Shown in pieces: positions 7,330 through 9,625 of a stretch of DNA of 9,625 bases. The number at the start of each line of letters is the position of its first letter. Position 1 is the first letter of the stretch. The translations under genes were made by a program, and so were the position numbers. The notes under the pieces are model-generated. The model was not told the origin of the DNA. It made no database searches and saw only the letters and a list, made by a program, of their open reading frames with translations. The stretch is from Poriferisodalis multihospitum (lineage in GTDB: Bacteria > Actinomycetota > Acidimicrobiia > Acidimicrobiales > Poriferisodalaceae): NCBI GenBank assembly GCA_028278755.1, contig JAPYOI010000067.1, positions 1-9,625 on the forward strand, given 5' to 3'.

Positions 7330-7851
7330 GTGACCGTCCATGACCGCCCGTTCGGGCGCTACTTCGAGGACTTCGAGATCGGCGACGTCTACCGGCACTG
7401 GCCCGGCAAGACCATCACCGAGGCCGACGATCACCTGTTCTGCATGATCACGATGAACCACCACCCGCTGCACACCAACGAGTGGTTCGCCCAGCACGAG
7501 ACCGTGCACGGCAAGAACGTGGTGGTGGGCAATCTCGTGTACTCGCTGGTGTTGGGCATGAGCGTGCCCGACGTGAGCGGCGCAGCCATTGCGAACCTCG
7601 AAGTCGAGACGCTGACCCATTCGCGCCCCACGTTCCACGGCGACACGATCTATGCCGTCACCAAGGTGCTCGACAAGCGTGAGTCCGGCTCGCGGCCCGA
7701 CCGGGGCGTGGTGACCGTGGAGACACGGGCGTTCAACCAGCGCTCGGAAGAAGTGTGCTACTTCCGCCGCAAGGTCATGATCTGGAAGCGGGAAGCTGCC
7801 CCCGAGCGCCGCTTCCCCTACAGCGACGAGGCGGCCGTCGGCGGGGGCTGA
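7330..7851 (+). CDS. mch: MaoC-family hydratase, probably mesaconyl-CoA hydratase
   Basis: A 173-residue single hot-dog-fold (MaoC-like) enoyl-CoA hydratase. It starts with GRYFEDFEIGDVYRH, has the T-E-A-D stretch, and the hydratase helix reads M-N-H-H-P-L-H (42-48), retaining the active-site histidine H48. The usual Asp of the hydratase-2 motif is replaced by N43. Actinobacterial MaoC proteins encoded beside ethylmalonyl-CoA-pathway genes, as recalled from Streptomyces, show the same N-x-x-x-L-H pattern, R-P-x-F-H-G-D-T and D-K-R-E-S-x-S-R-P. The proposed reaction is reversible hydration of mesaconyl-CoA to beta-methylmalyl-CoA. The GTG start is fixed by GGAGG 5 nt upstream. It diverges from the methylsuccinyl-CoA-dehydrogenase-like gene and is followed 4 bp later by mutY, so those two are probably cotranscribed. 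The MaoC fold is secure; the substrate is inferred. Confidence 0.78.
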   Translation: MTVHDRPFGRYFEDFEIGDVYRHWPGKTITEADDHLFCMITMNHHPLHTNEWFAQHETVHGKNVVVGNLVYSLVLGMSVPDVSGAAIANLEVETLTHSRPTFHGDTIYAVTKVLDKRESGSRPDRGVVTVETRAFNQRSEEVCYFRRKVMIWKREAAPERRFPYSDEAAVGGG

Positions 7852-7855
7852 TCGC

Positions 7856-8755
7856 TTGCGCCATGCGGAGTCGGATGCGCGTGGCTCACGCCACGCCGAA
7901 CTGATCGGTTGGTGGGCGTCCGAGCGGCGGGATCTGCCGTGGCGGCGCACGCGAGACCCGTGGCTCGTGCTCGTCTCGGAGGTCATGCTGCAGCAGACCC
8001 AGGTGGACCGGGTGCTGTCGTACTTCAAGGCGTTCGCCGAGCGCTGGCCGACGCCGGAGCAGTGCGCGGCGGCGGAGCTTGCCGATGTGCTCGCCGCTTG
8101 GCAAGGGCTGGGCTATCCCCGACGCGCTCGCAGCCTCTGGCGGACGGCGGCGATCATCACCGAGCACCACGCCGGCCGGGTGCCCGCCGATCTCGAACAC
8201 CTGCTGGCGCTGCCCGGCGTGGGGCCGTACACCGCTCGGGCAGTTCAGGCCTTCGCCTTCGGCATCGACACCGGCCTGGCAGATACCAACGTGGGCCGCA
8301 TCCTGGCCCGCTGGACGGGTCGTCGGCTGGCTCCTGCAGAAGCCCAGCGGATTGCGGACGAATTGGTGCCCGCGGGGGAGAGCTGGGCATGGAACCAGGC
8401 GATGATGGACCTTGGTGCCCAGGTTTGCACCAAGCGCGATCCGAGCTGCATTCGCTGCCCGGCGCAACCGTGGTGTGCGTGGGCGGGCGAGGTCTTGGGC
8501 TCGGAGCCTTCGGATCGACCAGATCCAGCCGACCGCAGCGCCGGGGTCAGTGCGCGGCAGGCGCCGTTCGAAGGCAGCGACCGCCAGGCCAGGGGCCGCC
8601 TGCTCGCAGCACTGTCAGATGGCCCGCTTCCCACCGAACGGGCCGCTGCGGCGATGGGGCTCGAAGGCGACGCAGGCCGCGTTCAGCGACTCGTCGACGA
8701 GTTGATTGCTGAGGGTTTGGTCAGCGCGACGAGCAGCCAGATTCGCTTGGGCTAG
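7856..8755 (+). CDS. mutY: Adenine DNA glycosylase MutY (A/G-specific)
   Basis: This enzyme removes adenine mispaired with 8-oxoguanine during base-excision repair. The 299-residue product has D-L-P-W-R (26-30), the SEVMLQQTQV segment with catalytic E42, the helix-hairpin-helix LPGVGPYTA (119-127), catalytic D143 in A-D-T-N-V, and a [4Fe-4S] site with C191-x6-C198-x2-C201-x5-C207. The last 55 residues form a winged-helix-like segment (RLLAALSDGPLPTERAAAAMG and following) instead of the NUDIX-like 8-oxoG-recognition domain of E. coli MutY; actinobacterial enzymes are often of this shorter type. The start is TTG 7856, with GGGGG (7843-7847) about 8 nt upstream and inside the preceding hydratase gene, implying coupled translation. 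No better in-frame start is seen nearby. It converges on the selenoprotein gene. Confidence 0.93.
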   Translation: MRHAESDARGSRHAELIGWWASERRDLPWRRTRDPWLVLVSEVMLQQTQVDRVLSYFKAFAERWPTPEQCAAAELADVLAAWQGLGYPRRARSLWRTAAIITEHHAGRVPADLEHLLALPGVGPYTARAVQAFAFGIDTGLADTNVGRILARWTGRRLAPAEAQRIADELVPAGESWAWNQAMMDLGAQVCTKRDPSCIRCPAQPWCAWAGEVLGSEPSDRPDPADRSAGVSARQAPFEGSDRQARGRLLAALSDGPLPTERAAAAMGLEGDAGRVQRLVDELIAEGLVSATSSQIRLG

Positions 8756-8758
8756 GCG

Positions 8759-8832
8759 GCCACGCTGTGCCTGTCGGCTCGTGGCTCAAGCAGCCACGCT
8801 GTGCCTGTCGGCTCGTGGCTCAAGCAGCCACG
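8759..8832. repeat. 34-bp tandem direct repeat (2.2 copies) between convergent genes
   Basis: Unit 1 (8759-8792) and unit 2 (8793-8826) are identical, and a third begins at 8827 and matches for six bases. Each unit holds CGTGGCT and, across the junction, AGCCACG, so every junction can fold into a hairpin with loop CAAGC. The array follows the mutY stop (8755) by 3 bp and covers the stop codon of the selenoprotein gene (8820-8822). The simplest reading is duplication of the terminator and the selenoprotein's last codons (GTG GCT GCT TGA occurs twice). Confidence 0.85.
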
Positions 8833-8837
8833 AGCTG
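8809..8837. terminator. Bidirectional hairpin between mutY and the selenoprotein gene
   Basis: A perfect 10-bp stem (8811-8820 with 8826-8835) encloses loop CAAGC; a wobble and one more pair extend it to 8809/8837. A weaker 7-bp copy lies at 8780-8798 in the previous repeat junction. Placed between convergent genes, it is a likely transcription barrier for both, though no T-tract follows on either strand. It overlaps the last codons of the selenoprotein gene. Confidence 0.45.
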
Positions 8838-9338
8838 TTCGATCAGCTCGTCGAAGGCCTTGTCGGCGATGGCGACCATCTCGTCGTCGGTGCGGTCCTG
8901 GATGGGGTGCTCCACCCACACGGCCGCTGGGTCGAAGCCGAGCGCCTTGCCCTGCACCTCGGCCCCGTCGACGAACTGGACGGTGGCGACGAACACCGAC
9001 GGGATGCCGCGGCGTTCCAGATCAGCGATGTCGTGCACACTGCACGACGTGCAGCTGCCTCAATCGGCTAGCGCTTCGATCACCACGTCGCACTTGGTGG
9101 CGATCTCGTGGCGCAGGTCGACCGGGGCCGGCTTGGTGAACGTGGGCTTGGAGTAGCGCTCGACGCGCAGTCCCCGCTCCGTCAGCCGTTCCTCGAGCCG
9201 GTTCAGGAAGCGGTCGCCTCGGGGCTTGCTGATGTCCAGCAGGCCCACGGTGAGGCCGTCCAGCGAATCGGGCCGGGTGACCCGTTCACGATGGGCGGGC
9301 GCCGCTTCGTTCGTCGGGTCCAAGACGACAGTGCTCAT
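8820..9338 (-). CDS. UGSC-family selenoprotein (in-frame UGA = selenocysteine at residue 93)
   Basis: A naive reading gives two pieces, 9063-9338 and 8820-9059, in the same frame and separated only by TGA at 9060-9062. Read through, they form a 172-residue protein with U93-G-S-C96-T-S-C99-S followed by VHDIADLERRGIPSV. This is the defining motif of the UGSC family, known as selenoproteins and Cys homologues; the surroundings also fit, with an N-terminal strand TVGLLDISKPRGD and a C-terminal VEHPI segment. U-x-x-C-x-x-C resembles a redox site, comparable to that of glycine reductase selenoprotein B, but the family's reaction is unknown to me. The ATG at 9338 is chosen because AGGGGGGA (9343-9350) lies 4 nt upstream. 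A SECIS-like stem-loop follows the UGA. The gene may be cotranscribed with the partial gene ending at 9473. It requires SelA/SelB/SelC/SelD elsewhere in the genome. Confidence 0.88.
9030..9048 (-). promoter_or_regulatory. Predicted bacterial SECIS element
   Basis: On the mRNA, GUCGUGCA and UGCACGAC form a perfect 8-bp stem around the three-base loop GUG, starting 11 nt after the UGA. Numbering the U of UGA as 1, loop bases G23 and U24 are at the positions where, from memory, the E. coli fdhF SECIS presents its SelB-contacting G23 and U24. The fdhF bulged U17 has no obvious counterpart. SelB binding here would direct selenocysteine insertion at 9060-9062. A competing fold (CUGCAC/GUGCAG, loop GUC) overlaps its left arm. 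Confidence 0.75.
9060..9062 (-). other. Recoded UGA selenocysteine codon
   Basis: This TGA is followed without frame change by GGC AGC TGC ACG TCG TGC (G-S-C-T-S-C), and the homology pattern of the UGSC family continues across it. The nearest alternative downstream initiation codon, GTG at 9036-9038, would cut off the cysteines and is not preceded by a good ribosome-binding site, so recoding is far likelier than two genes. Confidence 0.87.
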
Positions 9339-9395
9339 GTGGTCCCCCCTGTGTTGGAATCCGGTGGGCACGTCGGCATCGACTGTAGCCGCCTC

Positions 9396-9412
9396 CGGGC
9401 CCGAGCGGCCCG
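9396..9412. other. Small GC hairpin in the 134-bp gap upstream of the selenoprotein gene
   Basis: CGGGCC (9396-9401) and GGCCCG (9407-9412) pair around loop CGAGC. It lies between the partial gene ending at 9473 and the selenoprotein start at 9338 and could be a weak terminator or processing stem. No T-tract follows. Apart from the strong ribosome-binding site at 9343-9350, nothing else is evident in this gap, and no clear promoter is visible. Confidence 0.25.
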
Positions 9413-9472
9413 TGAGCCCGTTTCGAATCGAGATTGGGAGCAAGAGCGGCAAGCGCGGACGAGGTGGCCCTG

Positions 9473-9625
9473 CTAGCGCCAGGGATCGATCTCGACGCAC
9501 ACGGGCTGAGCGCCCACGTCGCCATTCACCCAGCCGCCGATCACCGCCGAGAACAGCCCGGCGCCGCCGCCGCAGTGCACCAGGTGCAGGCCGCCGTCAC
9601 GGAACTTCGGCAGGTCGGCCTCGGC
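9473..9625 (-). CDS. C-terminal fragment of an unrecognised gene upstream of the UGSC selenoprotein
   Basis: The frame is open from the right edge of the window to TAG at 9473-9475 and gives the last 50 residues of a protein. They contain a strand HLVHC, a glycine-rich turn G-G-G-A-G, then LFSAVIGGW and, near the end, V-C-V-E-I-D-P-W-R. Codon use is GC-rich and typical of the neighbouring genes, which supports a real coding end. The fold is not recognised. It lies 134 bp upstream of the selenoprotein on the same strand and may form an operon with it, making it a candidate functional partner. Confidence 0.7.
   Translation of the reverse strand, partial: AEADLPKFRDGGLHLVHCGGGAGLFSAVIGGWVNGDVGAQPVCVEIDPWR

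Noticed and set aside
7201..8028. Minus-strand open frame opposite the MaoC and mutY genes
   Set aside because: It spans two well-supported plus-strand genes and their junction and shows no recognisable protein features.
8759..8832. CRISPR array
   Set aside because: Two adjacent identical units with no unique spacers and no cas genes; this is a simple tandem duplication.
9036..9038. GTG as start of a separate 72-residue gene after the UGA
   Set aside because: The frame is continuous with the upstream piece, the family motif begins at the UGA itself, and there is no good ribosome-binding site before this GTG. One recoded gene explains it better.
9060..9062. Pseudogene with a nonsense mutation
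   Set aside because: The stop is exactly at the family's Sec/Cys position, the remainder of the frame is intact, and a SECIS-like stem-loop follows at the expected distance.

Overview
The window comes from a high-GC bacterium, most likely an actinobacterium and perhaps an acidimicrobial (Ilumatobacter-like) lineage. This rests on GC-rich third positions, frequent GTG and TTG starts, a mycobacterial-style MutY, and a short stand-alone MaoC hydratase beside a methylsuccinyl-CoA-type dehydrogenase. The lineage is inferred from general resemblance; no database search was possible.

Layout: positions 1-192 hold the C-terminal end of a short-chain dehydrogenase (+). It is followed by a small membrane-anchored GGDEF diguanylate cyclase with an intact active site and inhibitory I-site (239-826, +). 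A large single-chain restriction-modification enzyme (857-4021, +) joins a PD-(D/E)XK-type nuclease to an N6-adenine methylase and a probable target-recognition region. It has visibly lower GC than its neighbours and a perfect dyad at its 5' end, so it looks like acquired defence cargo. It converges on a thioredoxin-fold protein without CxxC (4034-4573, -), preceded by an eIF2B/MtnA-like protein (4666-5457, -).

The central block is metabolic. An extended acyl-CoA dehydrogenase, probably (2S)-methylsuccinyl-CoA dehydrogenase (5571-7169, -), diverges across a 160-bp spacer from a MaoC-fold mesaconyl-CoA-hydratase-like gene (7330-7851, +). These would be consecutive steps of the ethylmalonyl-CoA pathway for acetyl-CoA assimilation. 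mutY (7856-8755, +) follows the hydratase after 4 bp.

The most notable content is on the right. Two reading frames that look separate (9063-9338 and 8820-9059, -) are one gene in the same frame, interrupted by a UGA that reads as selenocysteine. The joined product carries Sec-Gly-Ser-Cys-Thr-Ser-Cys and matches the UGSC selenoprotein family. A perfect 8-bp stem-loop with a GUG loop lies 11 nt after the UGA, as expected for a bacterial SECIS. A 34-bp tandem repeat with hairpins separates this gene from mutY, and a partial gene of unknown function (9473-9625, -) lies upstream of it, possibly in the same operon.
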